Source: Enterococcus quebecensis (GTDB lineage Bacteria > Bacillota > Bacilli > Lactobacillales > Enterococcaceae). From it: a stretch of DNA of 64,000 nt. Location of the stretch: positions 62,001-126,000 of the forward strand of contig NZ_MIKB01000015.1 in NCBI RefSeq assembly GCF_001730365.1. The letters are read 5' to 3'. Each line of letters opens with the position of its first letter. Position 1 is the first letter of the stretch. Shown here in pieces: positions 17,142 to 25,093 of this stretch. The translations under genes and the position numbers were made by a program. A model generated the notes under the pieces. That model was not told where the DNA came from. It ran no database searches and saw only the letters and a list, made by a program, of their open reading frames with translations.

Positions 17142-18245
17142 TTACTCACCATCTCTTCTGTTGCTTTTTTTTCGTTTCTGCTTTTGCTTCCCTTGTTTTT
17201 TTCGTTTAGCAATTCGAACTTTCTTCCATTGCTTCTCCCATTTATCTCTTCTAAAAAGAGTCATTGACACAATCAAAACCGTGAGTATAATCAAGAAAAC
17301 TGATGTGCCTTTAATCCAAGTTGGCGTAACAATTTTAAAGGCACTTTCTTCATTCATTTTTTTAGCCTGTTCGTTTGTAATTGTAAATTCTTTGCTCAGC
17401 TGCCACTCTTGGTAGTCATTGGAAGCATCTAATTTTAAAGTGTAGGTTCCAGAAGGCAGTGCAGCTATCCCCCAATCCATTTCAAAATCAAAAACGCTAT
17501 TGGGCGCCATGCTGTAATTTTCGACAGACTTTCTTTTAACAACCTCATCTGTTCCTTTTTTAGTCATTGTCGCTACGATATTTAAATTTTCTAGTACTTT
17601 GGGTTCAGGATTTTGTAAATTAGCTAAAACCATTTTTTTACCGCGTTTAATTGATGCTTTTACTGAGTTTAAATTCAATGTTTGGGCATTATTAAATTCA
17701 TCTCCCGACTCGGACGTAATCACCCCGACTCGATAAGAAAACTCTGTGGAAACCCCACTTTTTGCTTTCTCCTCATTATCCAAGGCAAATACCACAGCCC
17801 CCATTTTAACGCCAGCATATTGTTCTTTGGGAGGAGTTAATTGGATTTTCACTGTTTTTTCTTCATAATTGCCAACTGTGATAGTTGGCGTTGCTATTTT
17901 TAACATTGAAGTTATAGGTTCTTTTAAGGTCTTATCGTAATACGTTTTGTCGTTACTATACTCGATAGTTCCTGCATCTCCTGTGATCGCATTGACTCCA
18001 TATATCTTTAAGTGAACACTCTCATTTTTGGTACTTTTGATTCTCACTTCCAACGTCTGTGATTCCCCTGGCGTCGTTTTCACATAAAAATAACTTCTAT
18101 TGGGATCTATCTGCTTATTCGATTGTACGAGTGTCACTGTATAGCCTAAATTATTATCTTCATCTGCAGCCATCGCTTGATCTGCTAAAAAAAATAATGA
18201 AAAGATACAGACACACACCACATATAACGCATTAATCTTTCTCAT
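17142..18245 (-). CDS. DUF916/DUF3324 WxL-associated membrane protein
   Basis: A 367-residue protein with a signal peptide ending near AMA-AD, DUF916 (about 30-160), DUF3324 (about 165-300), one membrane helix (about 312-333) and a long Lys/Arg-rich cytosolic tail. It is the second such protein in this operon and is only distantly similar to the one at 14578, so the two probably serve different WxL partners. GGAGAA precedes the start. It is followed after 2 bp by the sortase-like small protein. Confidence 0.9.
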   Translation of the reverse strand: MRKINALYVVCVCIFSLFFLADQAMAADEDNNLGYTVTLVQSNKQIDPNRSYFYVKTTPGESQTLEVRIKSTKNESVHLKIYGVNAITGDAGTIEYSNDKTYYDKTLKEPITSMLKIATPTITVGNYEEKTVKIQLTPPKEQYAGVKMGAVVFALDNEEKAKSGVSTEFSYRVGVITSESGDEFNNAQTLNLNSVKASIKRGKKMVLANLQNPEPKVLENLNIVATMTKKGTDEVVKRKSVENYSMAPNSVFDFEMDWGIAALPSGTYTLKLDASNDYQEWQLSKEFTITNEQAKKMNEESAFKIVTPTWIKGTSVFLIILTVLIVSMTLFRRDKWEKQWKKVRIAKRKKQGKQKQKRKKSNRRDGE

Positions 18246-18279
18246 GAAAAAGGGTTCTCCTAACTACTAATATTTGTTC

Positions 18280-18978
18280 TTATTTGATTGATTGAATTGT
18301 AATTTCTATATACCATTCATTTTTTTCATCACAACTTATTGATTCAACGAGACAGTAGCCTTTTTTAGTAAAATAGTCCGCCCAGTGTGCCAAAAATTCT
18401 TTGATATATTTTTCAGCTGCTTCTTTCGATTGAAATGGTCCTTCTACTTTAAGCCGCTCATTTTCTTCATAAAACTCATCTTTTTCTTCATACAAGTAAT
18501 TAGTAATGACATATGTGATATAAACAATGGTTAAAGAAAAGATAAACAGCAACAAGAATAGCGGCCATACAATTGTTCTCAATAACATGACACAATTTAT
18601 TCCAATAATTGCTAGAAATACGATTATTGAATAACGCACTGCTTTGAGTTCATTACCTTCGCGCTTATTTTTGATGTGAAACATCAAAATAAGTAGAAGA
18701 TTTAACGTCATCAATAAAAAAGAAACAAATAAATACTTTAATAAATCACCTAGATAATAATTCACAGTAAATAATAGCTGAATAATGAACCTAGCTTTCC
18801 TATCAACATAAAACACTATGTTTTCGTAGAACCTTGAAAAGAGTATAAAGTTAGTGATCCATCCCATTAAAAGTGCTATTTCATAGAGATAAAAACTTCG
18901 ATATTTTTGGAAATAATTCTTTTTGTCTTTCACACGTTTAGCCATCCATTTCTTTTGATAATTGCTCAAGCTATGCAA
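18280..18978 (-). CDS. Membrane protein of WxL locus 1, unknown function
   Basis: Up to 232 residues, with a basic head, about four membrane segments (near 30-48, 62-100, 113-132, 133-158) and a soluble C-terminal part of about 70 residues. I recognise no family. The start is uncertain: the frame opens with TTG at 18978, and an ATG at 18945 is also possible, but neither has a clear ribosome-binding site. It is the first structural gene after the regulator, behind a dyad at 18999-19019. Locus 2 has no obvious counterpart. Confidence 0.6.
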   Translation of the reverse strand: MHSLSNYQKKWMAKRVKDKKNYFQKYRSFYLYEIALLMGWITNFILFSRFYENIVFYVDRKARFIIQLLFTVNYYLGDLLKYLFVSFLLMTLNLLLILMFHIKNKREGNELKAVRYSIIVFLAIIGINCVMLLRTIVWPLFLLLFIFSLTIVYITYVITNYLYEEKDEFYEENERLKVEGPFQSKEAAEKYIKEFLAHWADYFTKKGYCLVESISCDEKNEWYIEITIQSIK

Positions 18979-18998
18979 ATTTTATTTATTTATCATCT

Positions 18999-19019
18999 TG
19001 TCATATGACTGTTATGACA
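18999..19019. promoter_or_regulatory. Candidate operator in front of WxL operon 1
   Basis: A perfect dyad, TGTCATA, 7 bp, TATGACA, lies between the regulator gene and the first operon gene. Locus 2 has a dyad with the same 7-7-7 layout at 58415-58435. Its use by the regulator is inference. Confidence 0.45.
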
Positions 19020-19059
19020 CTACAATCAGACAGCGATGTTTTTTCTGCTCCAATACTGA

Positions 19060-19809
19060 TCATTGTAAAACTTTGTCATTTGTATTTTCTAAAAGATTAC
19101 GTTCATTGTTTGAATAAGTAAGAAGGTATCCTTTCGTTCGAATAATTTCAATTTCAAAATATGATTGTTCTTTTAGCTTATTCCTGATATGAAAAATGAA
19201 GTTTGCCACCTTGTATTTTTCTAACAACTCTCCTGTTGAATCACCATAAATAGCCTTATTTATCTCATCATAGGTAACGACGTTATCAATATTTCCATAT
19301 AATAATTCAATGATTTTGAATTCTTTTTGGGTTAATGGTATGATTTTGTCATGGACTATTAGGCTTAGCTTCGATGAATCTAAACAATGATGGTTCTGTG
19401 TATTTTTTAGATTCAGGTTATTTAATAACTGATTCTTATAATTGATTGCATTTTTTATCACTATTCCAAGTGTCTCAAGCCCTTGATCTTTTTGGATAAT
19501 TTCGATTATTGAATTTTTACTTAAATGTGGATACAGTTTGATTAGTTCTGAGTTATTTTCTCCGCTAAGAATCCAAATAAACAAGGAATGATTATCTTGC
19601 AACTCAATAAGTAATTGCAACGCTTTAAGATAATCAGATGTTTCTTCCAAATTAATGATCAAACCATCTAATAGCTCTATTTGTTCTTTTTCTGTAATAT
19701 CAATTAGTGAATAGCTCTGCTCATTGAGAGCTCTTTTTATCAAAATACCTACGTTATGGTTCTGCTTAGAATCAGTGCTAATATGTAATATACCAATTGT
19801 ATTTTCCAT
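19060..19809 (-). CDS. Atypical winged-helix response regulator (pseudo-receiver)
   Basis: A 249-residue protein. Residues about 1-125 follow a receiver-like pattern, but where a phosphorylated Asp is expected the sequence reads DGLIINLEE, so phosphorelay is unlikely. Residues about 150-235 are an OmpR/PhoB-type winged helix (LTQKEFKIIELL, VANFIFHIRNKL, IRTKGYLL). The ATG at 19809 is chosen for AAGGAGGGG upstream; an in-frame codon at 19827 precedes that site. It lies between the WxL operon and the invertible recombinase segment, whose left core site is only about 35 bp upstream of its start. I infer it activates the WxL operon and is itself switched by promoter inversion. Confidence 0.82.
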   Translation of the reverse strand: MENTIGILHISTDSKQNHNVGILIKRALNEQSYSLIDITEKEQIELLDGLIINLEETSDYLKALQLLIELQDNHSLFIWILSGENNSELIKLYPHLSKNSIIEIIQKDQGLETLGIVIKNAINYKNQLLNNLNLKNTQNHHCLDSSKLSLIVHDKIIPLTQKEFKIIELLYGNIDNVVTYDEINKAIYGDSTGELLEKYKVANFIFHIRNKLKEQSYFEIEIIRTKGYLLTYSNNERNLLENTNDKVLQ

Positions 19810-19843
19810 AAGGCCCCTCCTTTTCAAATTTTCCTAACATTTA

Positions 19844-19870
19844 TTTTCTTGTTTTATTTACAAACAAGAA
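19844..19870 (+). repeat. Left core site of invertible segment 1
   Basis: A 27-bp site with arms CTTGTTT (48-54) and AAACAAG (62-68) around the 7-bp spacer TATTTAC (19855-19861). It matches 21371-21397 in inverted orientation with one mismatch. The layout is that of a tyrosine-recombinase crossover site. Confidence 0.85.
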
Positions 19871-19913
19871 GTATCCTCAAAAAAGCATCTATACCGACAA
19901 TCTCAACCTTAAA

Positions 19914-19932
19914 TGACGGCAAAAATGACGGC
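19914..19932 (+). repeat. TGACGGC pair, left of recombinase 1
   Basis: TGACGGC at 19914-19920 and 19926-19932, 12 bp apart, in the same orientation. It is a likely arm-type site for the recombinase N-terminal domain. Equivalent pairs lie at 21196-21213, 59470-59488 and 60634-60652. Confidence 0.75.
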
Positions 19933-20044
19933 GTAATGATATTAAGATTCAAATAGATACTTTTCAAAGACTATTAAAATAGATAATAATATACAAAAAA
20001 CAAAAAAGGATCGTTAAATGAAATAAATAAAGCAATCATCAATC

Positions 20045-20060
20045 AAACATTATAATGTTT
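20045..20060. repeat. 16-bp palindrome downstream of recombinase 1
   Basis: AAACATTATAATGTTT is a perfect palindrome 17 bp after the recombinase stop. No T run follows on the minus strand, so it is a poor terminator. It may be a regulatory site. Confidence 0.4.
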
Positions 20061-20076
20061 CAAAAAAACAGAGTGT

Positions 20077-21168
20077 TTAACTGATTAAATTAATCGCTTT
20101 TCTTTTTTCTGACATGAATGAACTTACATACGTATCCAAGGTCATTTTAATAGAATGGTGCCCTAATAACGCACTAATTGTTGCTATATTCACACCTTTT
20201 TCCAAGCATCTAGTAGCAAAACTATGTCTAAGTTGATGAAAACGAATAACAGGAAGATGGAAACTCTGACATATTTTTTTTAACCATATGGAAATAAGTC
20301 TTGGTTCTACTGGTTTATTTCCTCCTAGTACAAAGTCTCCATTCGTTTTTTGTTTTTGAGTAGTCAAAAGTTTTCTTATATTTTTTGATAGAGGGATGGT
20401 TCTTTTAGAACTAATACTTTTAGGTGTTCCTTCAATAATTTGCGTTTTTCTATTTACACCACTAGTAACTTGTATTCTTTGTATTGTCCGCTTTACAGTA
20501 AGAACATTGGATGAAAAATCTATATCTTGCCATTTCAAACCAGCAATTTCTCCAATTCTCATTCCAGTTTCCAATGCTAATAGTATTGCAAGTCCGTTGG
20601 GATGTGTTGCTGCTTTTTCTTTCAGCTTTTTTTGTTCTTTCGATGTGATTGCGTGTATATTATTCGGCGCTTTTTTAGGTAAAACAACGGATTTACAAGG
20701 GGTTTCCGAAATGAGCTCCCTTTTTACTGCAGCAGCACAACATGTCCTCAACACTTGGTAGACAATTCGAACTGAATTAGGAGCCAAACGAGTTTCTACT
20801 TCTTTGATCCAATTATTTAAAGTATCTGTTGTGATTGATTGTAAGGGGATATCTCCTAAAAGCGGAAGGATATGTTTTATCATTTTATTTGTATAACTGG
20901 CATACGTACTTGGTTTTAATTGCCCTTGTATTTCTGTTAGCCAACAAGTTGCCCAATCTCTAAGAGTCCCTTTATACCCAATCGTTTTAAACGTATAATT
21001 ATATGAATATAATGCTTTTATTGTTAACAAACTTTCTTTCAGAGCTGTATATGTTTTATTATATACATAGCCATATATAGCGCGCCCGTCACTCTTTCTC
21101 CCTTTTATATACCTTCCCTCCCAACGACCATCTTTTCTTTTATAAATGTTTTCACCTTTTCTTACCAT
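20077..21168 (-). CDS. Tyrosine recombinase inside invertible segment 1
   Basis: A 363-residue site-specific recombinase. The N-terminal 60 residues (KGENIYKRKDGRWEGRY) are a basic AP2-like arm-binding domain. A SAM-like core-binding domain spans about 75-160. The catalytic domain shows Arg in TGMRIGEIAGL, HQLRH, LGHHS and the nucleophile Tyr in LDTYV near the C-terminus, so all active-site residues are present. AGAGGGG precedes the ATG. The gene lies between inverted core sites (19844-19870, 21371-21397) and paired TGACGGC repeats. It is 40-50% like its counterpart at 59506 by eye. I infer that it inverts the segment carrying it. A phage or ICE integrase origin is likely, but no other mobile-element gene is present. 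Confidence 0.9.
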   Translation of the reverse strand: MVRKGENIYKRKDGRWEGRYIKGRKSDGRAIYGYVYNKTYTALKESLLTIKALYSYNYTFKTIGYKGTLRDWATCWLTEIQGQLKPSTYASYTNKMIKHILPLLGDIPLQSITTDTLNNWIKEVETRLAPNSVRIVYQVLRTCCAAAVKRELISETPCKSVVLPKKAPNNIHAITSKEQKKLKEKAATHPNGLAILLALETGMRIGEIAGLKWQDIDFSSNVLTVKRTIQRIQVTSGVNRKTQIIEGTPKSISSKRTIPLSKNIRKLLTTQKQKTNGDFVLGGNKPVEPRLISIWLKKICQSFHLPVIRFHQLRHSFATRCLEKGVNIATISALLGHHSIKMTLDTYVSSFMSEKRKAINLIS

Positions 21169-21195
21169 AAATCATTTCCCCTCTCGTTTTTATTT

Positions 21196-21213
21196 TGACG
21201 GCGATTTGACGGC
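21196..21213 (+). repeat. TGACGGC pair, right of recombinase 1
   Basis: TGACGGC at 21196-21202 and 21207-21213, 11 bp apart, immediately upstream of the recombinase ribosome-binding site. Binding here could both build the recombination complex and repress the recombinase gene. Confidence 0.75.
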
Positions 21214-21302
21214 GAATAAAACTTATTGTATAACACTTATTAAATACTGATATACAAAAAAGAATTAAATAATTAGAAAATAAAATATATAAATAAATAA
21301 TG

Positions 21303-21331
21303 TTGACAAACTAAAATAAACGTTATATCAT
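21303..21331 (+). promoter_or_regulatory. Outward promoter of invertible segment 1
   Basis: TTGACA, 17 bp, TATCAT, on the + strand 40 bp inside the right core site. It points out of the segment, away from the regulator in this orientation. After inversion it would face the regulator, giving a leader of roughly 95 nt. Confidence 0.8.
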
Positions 21332-21370
21332 ACTTAAGGATCAAACAAACAATAGGTATTCTAAACATAT

Positions 21371-21397
21371 TTCTTGTTAGTAAATAAAACAAGAAAA
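21371..21397 (+). repeat. Right core site of invertible segment 1
   Basis: Arms CTTGTTA (73-79) and AAACAAG (87-93) around the spacer GTAAATA (21380-21386), the exact reverse complement of the left spacer TATTTAC. Inverted orientation predicts inversion rather than excision. Confidence 0.85.
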
Positions 21398-21588
21398 AAT
21401 AAATAAATAACAAAAAATAATAATCGTATTCTTCTGATAAACTTATCTTTATTAAGAATTTCTTGTATCGTCTGATTTAACACGAATTGTTATTTAAGGA
21501 TATAATTCCATGATTTTTATTCTGATCGTATATAAAACAAACTTAATATCTACAACGCTTCCCTCTAAAACATATCAAATATATAACG
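21398..21588. other. AT-rich gap between invertible segment 1 and the CRISPR terminator
   Basis: No gene is visible. Transcripts from the outward promoter at 21303 would cross this stretch and stop at the hairpin at 21589. Confidence 0.4.
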
Positions 21589-21628
21589 AAAAGAGTGATT
21601 AGGATTATACATCCTAGTCACTCTTTTA
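21589..21628. terminator. Bidirectional terminator between CRISPR array and segment 1
   Basis: A 17-bp stem (AAAAGAGTGATTAGGAT with ATCCTAGTCACTCTTTT) with a 5-nt loop and a T4 run on both strands. It can end the leftward CRISPR transcript and any rightward transcript from the outward promoter at 21303. Confidence 0.8.
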
Positions 21629-21710
21629 CATAGTTTTACTGACCCTAAACAGTCTTATATATATATCATATGATCTTTTTAGAGATTTTATTTTGCATTT
21701 TTTATTAAAG

Positions 21711-22072
21711 TCTAACTCTCTATACAGAGCTAGACGAAAATCATCCCAACTTGTACTATGTTTCAAAAATTTCAATCCACTAGCTCTATACAGAGCTAGA
21801 CTTTGGGAACATTATATTTGTGGCATATGTTTGACTATTTCAATCCACTAGCTCTATACAGAGCTAGACAAAGCCAACAAAAAATTCATTATCACGTCAT
21901 CAAATTTCAATCCACTAGCTCTATACAGAGCTAGACATTTCGATGAAAAAATATAGATTAAAATTTAATTAATTTCAATCCACTAGCTCTATACAGAGCT
22001 AGACTAACTCACTTAATTCGGTTGGGTCAGTTATTGTCAATTTCAATCCACTAGCTCTATACAGAGCTAGAC
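21711..22072 (-). CRISPR. Type I-C CRISPR array, five spacers
   Basis: Five identical 33-bp repeats at 21769-21801, 21837-21869, 21904-21936, 21972-22004 and 22040-22072, plus a degenerate terminal copy at 21711-21735. On the minus strand each repeat begins GTCTAGCTCTGTATAGAGC and ends GTGGATTGAAAT, the usual I-C end. Five spacers of 33-35 bp separate them. The leader is on the right next to cas2, so transcription runs leftward and the degenerate copy, which lost its GTGGATTGAAAT end, is the old distal end. Confidence 0.97.
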
Positions 22073-22243
22073 CGTGAAACCGGCAAATATATACGACATA
22101 TTTTCAACAATTTCACAAAAAAGAACGAAAAAATTAAATTATAATGAGAAAAACGGTGTTTTAGGCCCGAAAAATCATTATTTTTTGGTGCGAATCCCCC
22201 AGTGATTTTATGTTCACTTCGGGTTCGCACCAAATTGGACTAC
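22073..22243 (-). promoter_or_regulatory. CRISPR leader with a conserved-looking dyad
   Basis: AT-rich leader between the newest repeat and cas2. The dyad TTGGTGCGAATCCC (22186-22199) and GGGTTCGCACCAA (22221-22233) brackets a 21-nt loop. On the minus strand it is followed by AAAAAATAATG, so it is not a plain terminator. It may be a leader element used in spacer integration or an end signal for cas2. Confidence 0.55.
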
Positions 22244-22534
22244 TTAAAATATCAAAGGAGCTTCTACATCAAAACTTTCTTTCGCCCCAATATGCTCTAC
22301 TTTATTTTGATAGTTATTTCCTAACCGATAAATACGCAGACTATCTACATCTTCGTCAATTAAATCTATTAATTCTTTCTTCAATCTTGTCAGTTCCGTA
22401 GCATCAACTATACATTCGAAAACTGAATTTTGAACACGTTGCCCGTAATCTTGACACTTTTTAGCTACTTTTCTCAAACGACGTGTTCCGTTTTTCGAGC
22501 TAGTTGCTACATCGTAAGTAATCAGTACTAACAT
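22244..22534 (-). CDS. cas2: CRISPR adaptation protein Cas2
   Basis: A 96-residue Cas2 starting MLVLITYDVAT, with the ferredoxin-like fold pattern and the RxRRVAKxC segment. With Cas1 it captures and integrates new spacers. The ATG at 22534 is chosen because GGAAGTAGGTG lies just upstream; a GTG 9 bp earlier overlaps that site. The gene follows cas1 closely and ends the cas operon next to the leader. Confidence 0.95.
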   Translation of the reverse strand: MLVLITYDVATSSKNGTRRLRKVAKKCQDYGQRVQNSVFECIVDATELTRLKKELIDLIDEDVDSLRIYRLGNNYQNKVEHIGAKESFDVEAPLIF

Positions 22535-22543
22535 GCATTGCAC

Positions 22544-23575
22544 CTACTTCCATAAAAATGGCGGATAGCCATCCAAATCATCTCTTAAAAAACGACTTAA
22601 CAACAATGCCTGAGCATAAGGAACCAAGCCCCAATTGATTTTCTCTCCTAAAAATGGATGTTGGATTTGTTCTTGCTTCCTTTCTTGCCACTGCTGAAAG
22701 AACTTTCGTCTACCATCATCGGTCAAAATCACTGCACCACTTTCTTTTTTAAGAAAATCCTTTCCGGTAATAACCTTCTTATTAATCAAAGTTAAAACAA
22801 AACGATCTGCATAAATTCCTCGCAATTCTTCCATTAAATCCAATGCTAACGAAATTCTTCCTGGTCGATCTTGATGCATAAATCCAACATAAGGATCCAG
22901 TCCAACGGTTTCTAGAGCGGCTGCACATTCTTGTGCCAACAATGTATATGCTAAAGAAAGCATGGCATTTACATTATCTAGCGGCGGTCTGCGATTTCTA
23001 CCGTAAAAACCAAAATCCTGTTTTTGTTGTAAAATCATTTGATCAAACAGCAGAAAGTAACGATTAGCAGCCTGCCCTTCGATCCCTCTTAAAGATTCTA
23101 AGTCATTAACTTGGCGAATATCTTCAATGTATTTTTTCAGCTCGCCAGAAATTTGTTTAAACCGTTCGACATCGACTCGAAATGAATTATCTCGTGTAAT
23201 TCGTTCCAACATCCAGCGTTGATTATATAATTTACCAATAATAAAATGACGGGCAATCGCTAGACTGTCCTCTTCGTTATCAGAAATACGATATTGCTTT
23301 TTCCTTAATATTACGTTTCCAGTAGTACCACCTGTGACACGGCTACCGAACTTTCCTGTTCTAGTCAAAAAAGTCAGTCCAATATTTTTTTCAGCACATT
23401 TTCGCATCAAAGCTGGGCTCGCACCCAAATAACCAGTCGTTACAATTGATTCTAAATTGTGAAGAGGGACTCGTCCTAAATTCGTGTCCTCCTTTTTTAT
23501 CACAATATTTTCACCATCTAAAGCTAAATAAGTTTCAGGGGTTGTAACAAATAATGTATTTAACAACTTTCTCAT
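22544..23575 (-). CDS. cas1: CRISPR integrase Cas1, type I-C
   Basis: A 343-residue Cas1 of normal length. The N-terminal beta domain holds LNTLFVTTPETYLALDGE; the helical catalytic domain holds the Glu in RGIEGQAANRYF, the His in GFMHQDRPGR and acidic residues in LALDLMEELR. It is the integrase of the adaptation complex. GGAGGT precedes the ATG, which overlaps the cas4 stop as ATGA. Confidence 0.96.
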   Translation of the reverse strand: MRKLLNTLFVTTPETYLALDGENIVIKKEDTNLGRVPLHNLESIVTTGYLGASPALMRKCAEKNIGLTFLTRTGKFGSRVTGGTTGNVILRKKQYRISDNEEDSLAIARHFIIGKLYNQRWMLERITRDNSFRVDVERFKQISGELKKYIEDIRQVNDLESLRGIEGQAANRYFLLFDQMILQQKQDFGFYGRNRRPPLDNVNAMLSLAYTLLAQECAAALETVGLDPYVGFMHQDRPGRISLALDLMEELRGIYADRFVLTLINKKVITGKDFLKKESGAVILTDDGRRKFFQQWQERKQEQIQHPFLGEKINWGLVPYAQALLLSRFLRDDLDGYPPFLWK

Positions 23576-24225
23576 TCACATAACCTCCGATCTAAATAGC
23601 CTTTGACGGTTTGAACATTCATTAATTTAGGTAAACAGATATTCTGTAACGAACATTTCTTACAGAAATTACCTGTTTTGACTTTAGGTGTATAGCGCCT
23701 TGCCCAGTATTGATGCATTTCAGCGACATTTTTCTTGAGTTCGTCACGTAAAGCTTTCGTAATGTTGATTTCTTCTCTGCGTTTCGTTTCATGATAATAG
23801 AGATAGCCTTTTGGTACTTCACAAACCAACATTTCTTCTAAGCAAACGGCTTGGGCTGTTAATTGCAAAATATCACTAAGTTCTTGTTTAGGCTTTCCAT
23901 GTTTGTATTCAACAGGAATAGGTAAAAATGTTCCCGATTCTCCATGCAACGGCACACCGTTTGGTTCCTGTACAAATTCTACAACATCACAGATTCCAGT
24001 AATACCTAAAGTTGGCGAATGAATAGGCAATGCACGAACAATTAAGCGATCCTTGCGTTTTTCTCGAATGGTCGGCTGATCGGCTTTTTCGTGTAAGTAT
24101 TGCCCTTCAAGCGTCAACACATTTTCTTGCCACTGTTGTTCAATATGGATCAACGCCCATTGACGGCGGCAAAAGAGAAAATGTTGAATACCGGAGATCA
24201 TTAAATAATCTTGTTCGTCATACAT
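23572..24225 (-). CDS. cas4: CRISPR-associated Cas4 nuclease
   Basis: A 217-residue RecB-family protein. Visible are the N-terminal HFLFCRRQWALIH segment with the first cluster cysteine, the GICDVVEF acidic strand, the PVEYKHGKPK motif and the C-terminal cysteines FCKKCSLQNIC, which hold an iron-sulfur cluster. Cas4 trims prespacers and selects PAM in I-C systems. Its ATG starts 1 bp after the cas7 stop, with GAAGGG inside the end of cas7, and its stop overlaps cas1. Confidence 0.95.
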   Translation of the reverse strand: MYDEQDYLMISGIQHFLFCRRQWALIHIEQQWQENVLTLEGQYLHEKADQPTIREKRKDRLIVRALPIHSPTLGITGICDVVEFVQEPNGVPLHGESGTFLPIPVEYKHGKPKQELSDILQLTAQAVCLEEMLVCEVPKGYLYYHETKRREEINITKALRDELKKNVAEMHQYWARRYTPKVKTGNFCKKCSLQNICLPKLMNVQTVKGYLDRRLCE

Positions 24226-24226
24226 A

Positions 24227-25090
24227 CTATAGCCCTTCGATGACTGTTAACTCGATTCCTTCTAATGATTCAACTGTCACTTTATAATCATCAAATGATT
24301 TTGCACGATCTACTTCTGGAATTTTTTCGATTTTTACAGAGCGGTGCACTTTAGCGGATGATGCTTTCCCCATTTTGCTGGGGTGTTCCCACCAGTATAC
24401 TTTTTCTACAGCCATGCTGCCGTCTGGACGAGCAGATGATGCATCGTTTTCGAAAAGAGTCGTTAAAGCTTCTTTGATTTTTTCTGCGTCCTCTTCAGTA
24501 AAACCAGTTTTTTCGGCGAGTTGGACGTTGATACTGCCGTTGAAGACGTAGACACCGAAGTCAACGAAATGTTTGGTTCCCATGGTGTCAGAGCTTTTTC
24601 CACCGCCCTCACTGACTGAATTGACACTTTTCGTGATTTGCATGGTGTTAATGTCGATTGGTTCAAGGCTTACTGCAGTTTGGATGGAAACTGGACCACG
24701 AACACCTACAGAAAGCTCCAGTCCTTTAAACGCAAATACTTGTCCAAAACTACGGGTATCGATCCAAGTCTCACAAGCCACTTCACTGAATCGGTTAACG
24801 TCTGCTTTCTTTTTATCTGCAGCAATTTTATTTAATTCTTCAACTGAATCTACGCGATCTTTCAAACTTTTAAGTCCGTCATCTGCTCGATCATCAGACT
24901 GAACAAAAATTCTTTCTCCCATATCTTGTAGTCGATTACGAATTTTACGTTTAATTGCTACATCTGATATTTCGCCGAAACCGTCGAAGTTTTGACGTGG
25001 TCGGTTCCCGTTTAATGGATCGCCGTTTGGATTTGCATTTGTTACTGATGTGATTACCTTAAAGTCGATTTTGTGTGTTAAAACTGTCAT
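24227..25090 (-). CDS. cas7: Type I-C Cascade backbone protein Cas7 (Csd2)
   Basis: A 287-residue Csd2-type Cas7. The start DFKVITSVTNANPNGDPLNGNRPR is typical, and GVRGPVSIQTAVS is the conserved central strand. Six or more copies line the crRNA in the I-C Cascade. CGGAGG precedes the ATG. It lies between cas8c (3-bp gap) and cas4. No damage is seen. Confidence 0.95.
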   Translation of the reverse strand: MTVLTHKIDFKVITSVTNANPNGDPLNGNRPRQNFDGFGEISDVAIKRKIRNRLQDMGERIFVQSDDRADDGLKSLKDRVDSVEELNKIAADKKKADVNRFSEVACETWIDTRSFGQVFAFKGLELSVGVRGPVSIQTAVSLEPIDINTMQITKSVNSVSEGGGKSSDTMGTKHFVDFGVYVFNGSINVQLAEKTGFTEEDAEKIKEALTTLFENDASSARPDGSMAVEKVYWWEHPSKMGKASSAKVHRSVKIEKIPEVDRAKSFDDYKVTVESLEGIELTVIEGL

Positions 25091-25093
25091 GAT

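Noticed and set aside
20045-20060. Palindrome after recombinase 1 as a third core site
   Set aside because: Its arms (AAACATTA) do not match CTTGTTT/AAACAAG, and it has no 7-bp asymmetric spacer.
24160-24166. Extra TGACGGC recombinase arm site
   Set aside because: A single copy inside cas4 without a partner at 11-12 bp; expected by chance.
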